From: Halorussus marinus | GTDB taxonomy: Archaea; Halobacteriota; Halobacteria; Halobacteriales; Haladaptataceae | Length of the DNA stretch: 64,000 nt | Assembly (NCBI RefSeq): GCF_004765795.1 | Contig: NZ_SBIV01000003.1 | Span: forward strand, 186,001-250,000 | Reading direction: 5' to 3' | Part shown: positions 8,777-17,682 of the stretch, in pieces | Numbering within the stretch: position 1 is the first letter of the stretch | Layout: the number at the start of each line of letters is the position of its first letter | Made by a program: the position numbers and the translations under genes | The notes under the pieces: model-generated | What the model saw: the letters and a program-made list of their open reading frames with translations, nothing else | Database searches by the model: none | What the model was told of the DNA's origin: nothing

Positions 8777-9846
8777 TCGAAGTTCCTCCACTCCGCGGCC
8801 CACCCGTCCGGACCGGCCGTCTCGGGCGACTCGTTCCCGAGCGCGACCTCGAAGGTGGGCATGTTGACGTTGTCGGCGATCTCCTCGTAGCCCCACGCCT
8901 GTTCGACCCACTCCTCGCGGACGCCCGCGTACGGCGTGACCGGGAAGTACGCCTCGACGGCGGTCTCCCGGACGAGCTGTTTCGCCGGGCGCCGGGTCTC
9001 GAACACCGCGGCGCCGATGTACTCGATGTCGTTGTCGTCGATGACCGCCTTCGCCTCGGCGACGTCCGAGGGCTTGACGTCGCCGCTCGCCGCGAGGTTG
9101 ACCACCAGCGGTCGCATCCGGACGCCGTACCGGGCGCCGACGTACTGAAAGGCGTTGTGGGCGGCCAACTGGACAACGTCGCGGTCGGCGGCGTCGAAGA
9201 TCGCGCGGTAGTCCCGGTCGATCCGATCGAGGACGTCGGTCTTGTACGCCTCGGCGTTCCCGCGAAGCGTCGACTCGTGGCCGGGCGCGAGGTCGACGAA
9301 CCCCTCGGCGATGTTGTCGACCGACTGCTTCGCACGCCGGGGGTCGAGCCAGAAGTGGGGGTCCTTTCCGCGGTTCTCGCCGATCCCCTCTTCCTCGGGA
9401 TCGAGGCTGGCCGCGAGATCGACCAGTTCGACGCCTTCCCGGACGTTGATCAGCGTCGTGTCGACGCCGTCGCCTTCCAGCGTCTCGATCGCGCGGTCGG
9501 CCCACGGCTGGAAGTCGGGCCCGACGTGGACGAAGGCGTCTGCGTCGATGATGTCTTGGGTGATTCGGGCGTTTGGCTCCCAGCCGTGGCCGTGGAGCCC
9601 CTCCGGGACCAGGTTCCGGACGGCGATCGGGGTGTCGCGTGCGATCTTCCGGGCGAAGTCGTAGAAGCTGAAAAACGAGACGACCGCGACGGGACCGTCC
9701 GAACCGGCCGCGGTCGTCGTGGGTCGGTCGGCGCTCGCGCCGCTGAGACAGCCTGCGAGGCCGGCGCCGACGAGGCCGGCGCCCGCCGAAAGCGCTCGGC
9801 GGCGCGAGAGGTCGCGAGCCGTCTCCGGCCCGTCGATGTCGTTCAT
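8773..9846 (-). CDS. Metal ABC transporter substrate-binding lipoprotein (ZnuA/TroA-like)
   Basis: 357 aa. The N-terminus has a twin-arginine signal (SRRRALSAGAG) leading to the lipobox LAGC, so it should be exported by Tat and anchored by lipid outside the membrane. Cluster A-1 metal-binding residues are visible: HGHGWEP, FVHVGPDFQPW, HFWLDPRRAK and HNAFQYVGARYG. These are the usual His/His/Asp-type ligands for Zn2+ or Mn2+. There is no long His-rich loop of the kind seen in many ZnuA proteins, which slightly favours manganese. Start: ATG at 9846, because a TATA-like element at 9871-9881 sits about 27 nt upstream; a TTG eight codons earlier is less likely. It is the first gene of the operon and sits behind a DtxR-like palindrome. 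Confidence 0.9.
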   Translation of the reverse strand: MNDIDGPETARDLSRRRALSAGAGLVGAGLAGCLSGASADRPTTTAAGSDGPVAVVSFFSFYDFARKIARDTPIAVRNLVPEGLHGHGWEPNARITQDIIDADAFVHVGPDFQPWADRAIETLEGDGVDTTLINVREGVELVDLAASLDPEEEGIGENRGKDPHFWLDPRRAKQSVDNIAEGFVDLAPGHESTLRGNAEAYKTDVLDRIDRDYRAIFDAADRDVVQLAAHNAFQYVGARYGVRMRPLVVNLAASGDVKPSDVAEAKAVIDDNDIEYIGAAVFETRRPAKQLVRETAVEAYFPVTPYAGVREEWVEQAWGYEEIADNVNMPTFEVALGNESPETAGPDGWAAEWRNFE

Positions 9847-9870
9847 GGCTACCGAACCGGACCACGCCAA

Positions 9871-9881
9871 ACAAAATAATA
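9871..9881 (-). promoter_or_regulatory. TATA box of the metal ABC operon
   Basis: Read on the minus strand this is TATTATTTTGT, an AT-rich island in very G+C-rich DNA, centred about 28 nt before the ATG at 9846. The spacing predicts a leaderless or almost leaderless mRNA. Confidence 0.6.
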
Positions 9882-9886
9882 CCTTC

Positions 9887-9915
9887 GGTCTAATGTAGGA
9901 TTTAGACTAGTCTAA
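9887..9915 (-). promoter_or_regulatory. DtxR/MntR-like operator (palindrome plus half-site)
   Basis: Positions 9902-9915 form the perfect 14-bp palindrome TTAGACTAGTCTAA. A second partial copy of the half-site, ATTAGACC on the minus strand (9887-9894), lies directly next to the TATA element. The half-site TTAG..TA resembles the TTAGGTTAGCCTAA core bound by DtxR/IdeR/MntR family repressors. Its position upstream of a Mn/Zn importer suggests control by a haloarchaeal SirR/MntR-like protein, which itself is not in this window. The pattern is seen; the regulator is inferred. Confidence 0.6.
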
Positions 9916-9959
9916 TTTTTCGAAGCCGGGGCACCGGCGGCTGTCGGGCGTCGATCCGC

Positions 9960-9984
9960 GGCCGGCCTCGGGGCGGGGCCGGCC
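9960..9984. other. G+C-rich hairpin between divergent neighbours
   Basis: GGCCGGCC at 9960-9967 pairs with GGCCGGCC at 9977-9984 around a 9-nt loop. It lies in the roughly 200-bp space between the metal operon and the end of the aminotransferase gene, beyond the operator. There is no T-run after it, so I do not call it a terminator. Confidence 0.35.
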
Positions 9985-10046
9985 GGCGCGGCCGCGTCGC
10001 TACCGAGCGAGCGATCGGTCGAGAAACAGCGCCGATCCCGAGAACG

Positions 10047-11216
10047 CTACCGCAGGCGGTCGCGGGCCGCCGCGACGCCCGCCTCTTTGTCCACGTCCGC
10101 GCCGACGTCCTCGAACGCCTCGCCGATCGTCCGCACGCCGCGCAGAATCTGCTCGGCCGAGAGCCCGCCCATGTTGCTCACCCGGAAGATCTCGCCGCCG
10201 AGGTGGGCCTGTCCGCCCGAGATGGAGACGCCGCGAGCCTCGACCGCGTCGAAGAAGGCGTCGGGGTCCTCGCGGACGTCGGCGGGGAGCGACACGCCGG
10301 TGAGCGTGTTCGAGTACTCGGTCGCCGCGTTGCGCTCGGCGAACAGCTCCAGCCCCATCGCGGTGAACGCCTCGCGAAACGCCGCCGACTGACGACGGTG
10401 GCGCTCGATGCGCTCGGCCATCCCCTCCTCGACGATGTCCTCGGCGGCGACCGCGAGCCCGCGGAACAGCGGGACCGCGCTCGTGAACGGCGTCTGGTGG
10501 GATTCGGCCTTCCGGAGGTGCCAGTCGAGGTCCTCGTAGAACGGCGCGGCGTCGCCGTCGAACGCCTCTTGGGCGTCCGCGGTCGCGTACATCGCGGAGG
10601 TGCCCGGCGGGGCCGCCAGACACTTCTGGGCGTCGGTGACCGCCACGTCGACGTTCCAGTCGTCGATCCGGAACTCGTCGCCGCCGATCGAGGTCACGCC
10701 GTCGACCACGAAGCGGGCGTCGTGTTCGGCGGCGATCTCGCCGACGCGATCGACCGGGTTCAAAAGCCCCGTGGAGGTCTCGTTGTGGACCATCGTCACC
10801 ACGTCCGTGTCGTCGCCGACGGCGTCCTCGACCGCGTCGAGGTCGAGCGACTGGCCCCACGTCGCCTCCACCGCGTCGACGGCGGCGTAGCGGTCGGCGA
10901 TCCGCTTGAACCGCCGACCGAACTTCCCGTTGACGAGCGCGACCACGTCGCCGCCGTCGCCGACGAGGTTCGCGACCGCGGCCTCCATCGCCATCGTCGC
11001 GGTGCCGTTGAAGATGAGGCTGGTGCCGTCGGTCGCGGTGGTCGTTCCGTCGAGCGTCGACTCGGTGAACACGTAGTCGAGCGCGTCCTGGGCGCGCTCG
11101 TAGACGGCCTCGAACGCGGCCGAGCGGTGCGAGACCATCGGCTCGCTCATCGCCTGCCGTACCTCGCGGGTCACCGGAACCGGGCCGGGGTTCAACAGGA
11201 GAAAGTCCTCGCGCAT
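10047..11216 (-). CDS. Class V aminotransferase (alanine-glyoxylate / serine-pyruvate type)
   Basis: 389 aa, cytoplasmic, PLP-dependent fold type I. The N-terminal LLNPGPVPVTREV and the PLP lysine Lys198 in TDAQKCLAAPPG are the hallmarks of the serine-pyruvate/alanine-glyoxylate group. HNETSTG (144-150) and VDGVTSIGG (171-179, with the PLP-nitrogen Asp) are also in place. The likely reactions are transamination of serine, alanine or glyoxylate; some archaeal relatives feed glycine or serine metabolism. Start ATG at 11216: a longer open frame upstream is non-coding, and TCTTTAAGC lies about 29 nt before this ATG on the minus strand, a good leaderless promoter. serB is also in the window but 29 kb away. 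Confidence 0.88.
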   Translation of the reverse strand: MREDFLLLNPGPVPVTREVRQAMSEPMVSHRSAAFEAVYERAQDALDYVFTESTLDGTTTATDGTSLIFNGTATMAMEAAVANLVGDGGDVVALVNGKFGRRFKRIADRYAAVDAVEATWGQSLDLDAVEDAVGDDTDVVTMVHNETSTGLLNPVDRVGEIAAEHDARFVVDGVTSIGGDEFRIDDWNVDVAVTDAQKCLAAPPGTSAMYATADAQEAFDGDAAPFYEDLDWHLRKAESHQTPFTSAVPLFRGLAVAAEDIVEEGMAERIERHRRQSAAFREAFTAMGLELFAERNAATEYSNTLTGVSLPADVREDPDAFFDAVEARGVSISGGQAHLGGEIFRVSNMGGLSAEQILRGVRTIGEAFEDVGADVDKEAGVAAARDRLR

Positions 11217-11240
11217 AGTCTGACCGATGGCGCCCCCCGG

Positions 11241-11250
11241 CTTAAAGACG
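11241..11250 (-). promoter_or_regulatory. TATA box of the aminotransferase gene
   Basis: Minus-strand TCTTTAAGCC centred about 29 nt before the ATG at 11216, in an otherwise G+C-rich stretch. Confidence 0.55.
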
Positions 11251-11393
11251 GGGATGCTCGCAAATGCCGCCAGCGCGGTCCGGCCGCGTTCGACCCGTGA
11301 CCGGAAACCGGACAGGTGGTCCGAGCCGACAGGTCGGCGCGCTCGATAGGTGGCCCAAGCGGTCTTCAGTGACCGCGTCGTCGTTCGAGTGCG

Positions 11394-11630
11394 ATGGCAG
11401 ACTTCACAGAACACGACGAAGGCAAGCCGGTCGTAATGGGCGACGAGAAAGTCGGAATGATTTCGCGCGTCGAGCACGGCACCGCGCACGTGAACCCCGA
11501 CGCGGGCATCACCGACAAGATCAAAGCCTCGCTCGACTGGGGCGAGGACGACCAAGACACCTACCCGCTGAGCGAGGACCGGGTCGACACGATCACCGAC
11601 GACGAGGTCCGACTCCGACACGACGCGTAA
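11394..11630 (+). CDS. Small PRC-barrel-like protein
   Basis: 78 aa, acidic. The pattern KPVVMGDEKVGMISRVEHGTA followed by VNPDAG and DTYPLSEDRVDTI resembles short PRC-barrel-type proteins, small beta-barrels first known from photosynthetic reaction centres and RimM and widespread in haloarchaea. No catalytic residue is expected; a structural or adaptor role is likely but unknown. It is monocistronic: the neighbour downstream is convergent and ends 12 nt away. The stop codon is followed by a T-run (11647-11652) that may end transcription. Confidence 0.7.
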   Translation: MADFTEHDEGKPVVMGDEKVGMISRVEHGTAHVNPDAGITDKIKASLDWGEDDQDTYPLSEDRVDTITDDEVRLRHDA

Positions 11631-11642
11631 CCGCACTGCACG

Positions 11643-12494
11643 CTACTTTTTTGAAAGCGTCGCGAGCCCGTCGAGGTGATCGAGTCCGACGATCGCGACC
11701 GCGTCGCCGCGCTCGCGGAGCGAGTCGAGCCGGGCGGCCATCGACTCCTCGCGGGTCTCGTCGCGGAGCGCCACCGGTTCGGGCTGGTCGAACGTCCGCA
11801 ACAGCGATCGGGAGCGCTCGGCCTGTCTGCGTTCGTCGCGGGCCTGCTCGCGCGGCGGATCGGCGCGCGAGCAGTCGTGTGCGACCGGATCGTCGACCTC
11901 GACGCGGAGCCCGGTTCGGTCGGCGACCGCGGCCGCGACCCGACAGACCGCGGCGTGGCGCGAGACCGACGCGACGCCGCCGGCCACGCGCCGGAGCGTG
12001 TCGAGCGACGCCCCCTCGCGCCAGCAGTTGCGCGCGAGTCGCGCGAGGAAGTCGCGCGTCGGGGCGTCGACGCCGACCACGTCGGCGCCCGACTCGCGGG
12101 CCGCCCGGGCGGCGGTGCTCATCTCACCGCCGAACGACGGCGTCGGCCGGTCGCTCCGGGCGTACTCCCGGTAGAGGGGCACCGCCAGCGGCGGGAGTTC
12201 GAGCGCGACCGTCTCGGGGGCGCGCTCGCGGACGACCGCGCCGGCCCGGAAGACGCTCGCGGGATGGTCGTGGACGACCCCGACCAGCGTCAGGTCGCCG
12301 CGGTCGGGAGAGGCGAGCGTCCGGACGTACTCGGGGTCGAGCCGGGGGTCGTCGCCGGGCGACTCGTCGGTCGCGTCGTCGGCCGACCGCTCGGGCGCAC
12401 GATCGGCCGACGCCGTCGGCTCGGCGCGCTCGGTCGGTTCGGCGGGCGATTCGGACGAATCGGGGGACGGAGGGGAGTCTGCGGGGGCGGACAT
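11643..12494 (-). CDS. TraB/Tiki-like protein with acidic disordered N-terminus
   Basis: 283 aa. The first 50 residues are a low-complexity Pro/Ser/Asp/Glu segment. Then come three elements expected of the TraB/PrgY/GumN fold: GVVHDHP (72-78), a strand with Glu99 (VALELPP), and GLDH (270-273) near the C-terminus. Relatives are proposed metallopeptidases (Tiki) or pheromone shutdown proteins. There is no membrane segment, unlike larger TraB proteins, so this would be a soluble version. I start at ATG 12494 because CATATGAG lies about 30 nt upstream as a TATA-like box; a longer open frame exists but lacks support. It may also be a diverged relative with no enzymatic role. Confidence 0.6.
   Translation of the reverse strand: MSAPADSPPSPDSSESPAEPTERAEPTASADRAPERSADDATDESPGDDPRLDPEYVRTLASPDRGDLTLVGVVHDHPASVFRAGAVVRERAPETVALELPPLAVPLYREYARSDRPTPSFGGEMSTAARAARESGADVVGVDAPTRDFLARLARNCWREGASLDTLRRVAGGVASVSRHAAVCRVAAAVADRTGLRVEVDDPVAHDCSRADPPREQARDERRQAERSRSLLRTFDQPEPVALRDETREESMAARLDSLRERGDAVAIVGLDHLDGLATLSKK
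11647..11652 (+). terminator. Oligo-T terminator-like tract
   Basis: Six T residues 16 nt after the stop of the small PRC-barrel-like gene. Archaeal termination often uses such U-rich tracts without a strong hairpin. The tract lies inside the last codons of the convergent TraB-like gene (encoding its Lys-Lys end), so it could equally be only coding sequence. Confidence 0.35.
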
Positions 12495-12593
12495 CGGCGT
12501 GCCACCGGGTATCACGCACCCCTCATATGCTTTCGGGTTCGCCCCGAGACGCGCCTTCCCGATCGAGAAGGTCGCCGAGCCCTCGCGGAGTGA

Positions 12594-14741
<2,148 letters not shown>

Positions 14742-14747
14742 CCCGGC

Positions 14748-15632
14748 CTACAGGTCGGCCTGTTCGAACACCCAGTAGCCGACCGCGATCGGGACCGCGA
14801 GCCACAGCAGGAACTGGACCGCCACGAACGGGTCCGAGAGGTAGAACGGCACCTCGCCGATCTCCTCCTGAGCGAACCCGCGCTGGAGCCGCCCCGCCTG
14901 ATAGAGTCGGGCCTGCAACTGGGTGTCGGTGTAGAGGCTGGCCGCCAGCGTCTGGTAGGCCCGCACCGGGTTCAGGAACTTGATGAACAGCCCGTACTGC
15001 ATGAGGTCGACGCTCGCGAGTTCGAGCGACAGCTGATCGTTGACGAACAGCAAGACTCGCCGGACCTGTCCCCAGAACAGCGTGAAGACGAAATAGAGCC
15101 CGACGGTGCCAAGCATCGCCCGGCGGTTGGTCGAGGCCGCCGCCGACACGCCGACCGAGATGCTGACGAACACGACCCCGAGCAACATCGTCAGGGCGGT
15201 GAACGCGACGAAGTTGAGCACCTTCAGCCCGACGCCGTAGACCCCGAGCACCCCGAACGCGAGGACGAGTCCCAGCAGGATCGGGAGGGCAACGACCGCG
15301 CTCCGGCCGACCGCCTTGCCGAGGAGCGTGTCGCCCCGCGAGTGGGGCAACGAGAGCAGCAGCTTCAGCGACCCCGACTCGCGCTCGCCGACGATCGCGC
15401 TGTACGAGACCACGATGGCGACCAGCGGGATCAACAGCGTGATGACCAACTGGCCGAGCGTCTGGAGGAACGCGTCGGTGGTGATCGGCTGTTGGGGGTC
15501 GGCCGGGAGGTTCGAGCCGACGAAGTACGCCGCGCCCGCGAACAGCCCGACGAAGATGGCCGACAGCGCCCAGAGCCACCGCGACCGCACCGCGTCCCGG
15601 AAGTCCTTCCGGGCGATCGCCTGCCACGTCAT
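14748..15632 (-). CDS. ABC-2 type transporter permease
   Basis: 294 aa with six hydrophobic segments. The N-terminal ARKDFRDAVRSRWLWAL is the typical lead-in of NosY-like ABC-2 permeases, and the SYSAIVGERESGSLKLLLSLPHSR loop with the ExG motif is characteristic of the family. It pairs with the ATPase encoded just upstream, overlapping it by ATGA. Related pairs export drugs or lipids, or assist nitrous oxide reductase; no nos genes are nearby, so I do not use nosY. It ends 6 nt from the end of ligA. Confidence 0.87.
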   Translation of the reverse strand: MTWQAIARKDFRDAVRSRWLWALSAIFVGLFAGAAYFVGSNLPADPQQPITTDAFLQTLGQLVITLLIPLVAIVVSYSAIVGERESGSLKLLLSLPHSRGDTLLGKAVGRSAVVALPILLGLVLAFGVLGVYGVGLKVLNFVAFTALTMLLGVVFVSISVGVSAAASTNRRAMLGTVGLYFVFTLFWGQVRRVLLFVNDQLSLELASVDLMQYGLFIKFLNPVRAYQTLAASLYTDTQLQARLYQAGRLQRGFAQEEIGEVPFYLSDPFVAVQFLLWLAVPIAVGYWVFEQADL

Positions 15633-16549
15633 GCTTCGACCTCCCCGGGCTCGGCGGTGTACGCCATGAACAGGTCCTCCAGCGAGGTCTCCTCGGTCTC
15701 GAAGTCGCGGACCTCGGCGCCCGCGCTTTCGAGCTCCGAGAGGACGCTGGTCTTCACGCCGCTTTCACACGAGACCCGGAGCGTCTCCCCCTCGCGGGAC
15801 ACCTCCGAGACGCCCTCGATGCCGGCCACGCGGTCGAGCGCCTCGTCGGGCACGTCCTCGGCGGTGATCTGCAGGACGGTGTCGGCGCTTGTCGCCTCCC
15901 GGAGCCCCGCGATGGAGTCTTCGGCGACCAGTTCGCCGTCCCGCAGGATGCCGACGCGGTCACAGACCGACTCGACCTGCCCGAGGATGTGACTCGAGAA
16001 GAAGACCGTCGCGCCCCGGTCGGCCTCGGCCCGGACGATCTCGCGCATCTGCTTGGCGCCGTTGGGGTCGAGGCCGGTCGAGGGCTCGTCGAGGATCAGC
16101 AGGTCGGGGTCGCCGACCAGCGCCATCCCGAGCACGAGCCGCTGGGCCATTCCCTTCGAGTAGCCGCCGGCCTTCCGGTCGCCGTCGCCCGCGAGCCCGA
16201 CCCGATCGAGGATGGCGTCCGGGTCGGCGTCGGCGTCTTTCGATTCGATGGCGAACTCGATGTGCTGGCGGCCGGTCAGCCGGTCGTACACCGAGAACCC
16301 CTCCGGGAGCACGCCCAGCCGCTCGCGGATCGCGACGCTCTCCTCGGAGGCGTCGTAGCCGAGGAGACGGACTTCGCCCTCGGTCGGGCGGACGAAGTCC
16401 AACAGCATGTTGATCGTCGTCGACTTGCCCGCGCCGTTCGGCCCGAGGAAGCCGAACACCTCGCCCTCCGCTACGTCGAGCGAGAGGTCGCGGACGGCGA
16501 CCACGTCGCCGTACCGTTTCGTCACGCCGTCGAGTTCGATGGCGGCCAT
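15629..16549 (-). CDS. ABC transporter ATP-binding protein (ABC-2 exporter type)
   Basis: 306 aa. Walker A GPNGAGKST (near residue 36), signature YSKGMAQRLVLG, Walker B LLILDEPSTGLDP and switch histidine in FFSSHILG are all intact. The C-terminal 90 residues form the extra domain usual in this group (LQITAEDVPDEALDRV). It drives the permease encoded immediately downstream (ATGA overlap). Minus-strand GGCTTTACGTA about 28 nt before the ATG looks like the operon promoter. Substrate unknown. Confidence 0.9.
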   Translation of the reverse strand: MAAIELDGVTKRYGDVVAVRDLSLDVAEGEVFGFLGPNGAGKSTTINMLLDFVRPTEGEVRLLGYDASEESVAIRERLGVLPEGFSVYDRLTGRQHIEFAIESKDADADPDAILDRVGLAGDGDRKAGGYSKGMAQRLVLGMALVGDPDLLILDEPSTGLDPNGAKQMREIVRAEADRGATVFFSSHILGQVESVCDRVGILRDGELVAEDSIAGLREATSADTVLQITAEDVPDEALDRVAGIEGVSEVSREGETLRVSCESGVKTSVLSELESAGAEVRDFETEETSLEDLFMAYTAEPGEVEA

Positions 16550-16608
16550 GCTCGCGGCTTTCGCGTCACCCTACGTAAAGCCTTGTCTTATCCGGTCGCG
16601 GCGCGAAC

Positions 16609-16872
16609 TCAAACCGTCTCGTCGGGGTCGTGGTCCGCGGTCATCCGGGCGGCCTCGTCCGCGTACCGTTCGCGAGTCTCCGGATCCTCGACCGGGTGGA
16701 GGTCGTCGGGGTCGGCGGTGATCGCGGCGGTCACGCCGCCCGTTTGGCGGAGCGCGTTCGCCGACCGCTGGCGCCGGAACCGCCGCTCGCCGTCGGGGGT
16801 GGCGTACACCAGCGTCACGAGTCCCTTGTCGGTGTACGTGCGCTCGACCAGCCAGAGTTGTACGTCGTCCAT
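16609..16872 (-). CDS. Hypothetical small protein
   Basis: 87 aa, soluble, mixed charge, family not recognised. It opens with DDVQLWLVERTYTDKGLVTLVYATPDGER, a run of alternating hydrophobic residues that suggests a small beta-sheet, and ends in an acidic helix (DPETRERYADEAARM). I use the ATG at 16872; the frame stays open upstream but with atypical composition. It is divergent from the membrane protein at 17065 and separated from it by a short possible upstream ORF. Confidence 0.6.
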   Translation of the reverse strand: MDDVQLWLVERTYTDKGLVTLVYATPDGERRFRRQRSANALRQTGGVTAAITADPDDLHPVEDPETRERYADEAARMTADHDPDETV

Positions 16873-16940
16873 ACGTCGGGGGTCGCGGTGCTGTGGGTTG
16901 AATCCTGCGGGTCGTTTCCGCGCGTTGACACCGCCAGTAG

Positions 16941-16948
16941 CGTTAAGG
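16941..16948 (+). promoter_or_regulatory. TATA-like element before a possible upstream ORF
   Basis: CGTTAAGG, 28-35 nt before an ATG at 16976. The spacing places transcription start at or a few nt before that ATG rather than at the annotated gene at 17065. Confidence 0.45.
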
Positions 16949-16975
16949 TCCAAAGCGGCGTACCGAGTGACACTA

Positions 16976-17062
16976 ATGGACTACGGGTGGCAGACGTGCG
17001 TGCAGTCTCGCGGACGGGGTATCGGGCACAACCGGGGTTCGGTCCGAACGGCCCAGAGGTGA
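16976..17062 (+). CDS. Possible 28-aa leader peptide upstream of the membrane protein
   Basis: ATG to TGA, beginning MDYGWQTCVQSRG and ending VRTAQR. It follows a TATA-like element at leaderless spacing. Its stop codon overlaps the GAGGTGA Shine-Dalgarno sequence of the next gene (ATG at 17065). The peptide is basic, unlike haloarchaeal proteins but like random frames of G+C-rich DNA, so it may be chance or a translated leader without a stable product. Confidence 0.3.
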   Translation: MDYGWQTCVQSRGRGIGHNRGSVRTAQR

Positions 17063-17064
17063 CG

Positions 17065-17673
17065 ATGAGCCAGTCCCCGCTCTCGCAGGCGACCGACGAT
17101 CGGCTCTCCAACATGCTGTTTCAGGGCGAGGAGGTCGAGGAGGAACTGTCGGTCGAGGGGGCGCGCATCGCGGTCACGACCCACCGCGTGCTCGTGTTCA
17201 CCCCCGACGGCGAGGGCCGGCGGTTCGACCACGCCGACCGCCCGAACGTGGTCGACGCGACCGTCGAGACGACGGGCCACACCTCGTACGTCTCGTGGGG
17301 CGTCCGGAGCGGGGTCTACGGTGCGGTTCTGTTGGGCGGGGGCCTGCTGGTGCAGTTGAGCGGCATCCTCGATCGGCTGGGCGCGGCGACGCCGCCCGAG
17401 AACGCCCCGGACGCGGGGCTCGGAGATCTGGTGGCGATGCTCCCCGACGCGCTCGCCGCGCTGACTGACGCCTTCCTCGCGGGCGGGGTCGCGTTGCTGG
17501 TGGCGGCGGCCGCCCTGACCGGCCTCTACTATCAGTCGCGCTCTCGCGAACTCGTCATCGAGCGGGCCGGCCGCGATCCGATGCGGGTGCCTCTCGGCAC
17601 CGAGAACGGCGAGCAGATCGCCCGGCGGCTCCGGACGGCGGTAGGAACAGGTTCAAAACCGCAGAGCGACTAG
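17065..17673 (+). CDS. Hypothetical membrane protein with PH-like N-terminal domain
   Basis: 202 aa. Residues 1-75 read like a small PH-like fold (LFQGEEVEEELSVEG, IAVTTHRVLVFTP), as in archaeal membrane proteins with a bPH domain. Two hydrophobic stretches follow, about 85-105 and 135-160, and then a short cytoplasmic tail with another strand (SRSRELVIERAGRDPMRVPLG). Function unknown. The start has a good Shine-Dalgarno sequence (GAGGTGA at 17056-17062, 2 nt spacer), unusual here where most genes look leaderless, and follows the possible 28-aa ORF. uvrC begins 9 nt after its stop and may be cotranscribed. Confidence 0.72.
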   Translation: MSQSPLSQATDDRLSNMLFQGEEVEEELSVEGARIAVTTHRVLVFTPDGEGRRFDHADRPNVVDATVETTGHTSYVSWGVRSGVYGAVLLGGGLLVQLSGILDRLGAATPPENAPDAGLGDLVAMLPDALAALTDAFLAGGVALLVAAAALTGLYYQSRSRELVIERAGRDPMRVPLGTENGEQIARRLRTAVGTGSKPQSD

Positions 17674-17682
17674 CGCGGCTCG

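Noticed and set aside
7994-9874. Very long minus-strand frame covering the metal ABC ATPase and the binding protein
   Set aside because: The part upstream of 8776 is Arg/Pro/Gly-rich and lies out of frame over the clear substrate-binding gene; only the ATPase part is real.
9960-9984. Hairpin considered as a rho-independent-type terminator
   Set aside because: No T-run follows it and archaeal termination does not usually use this signal; kept only as a hairpin.
14748-16549. Calling the ABC-2 pair nosF/nosY
   Set aside because: No nosD, nosL or nosZ is present; family resemblance alone does not support the name.
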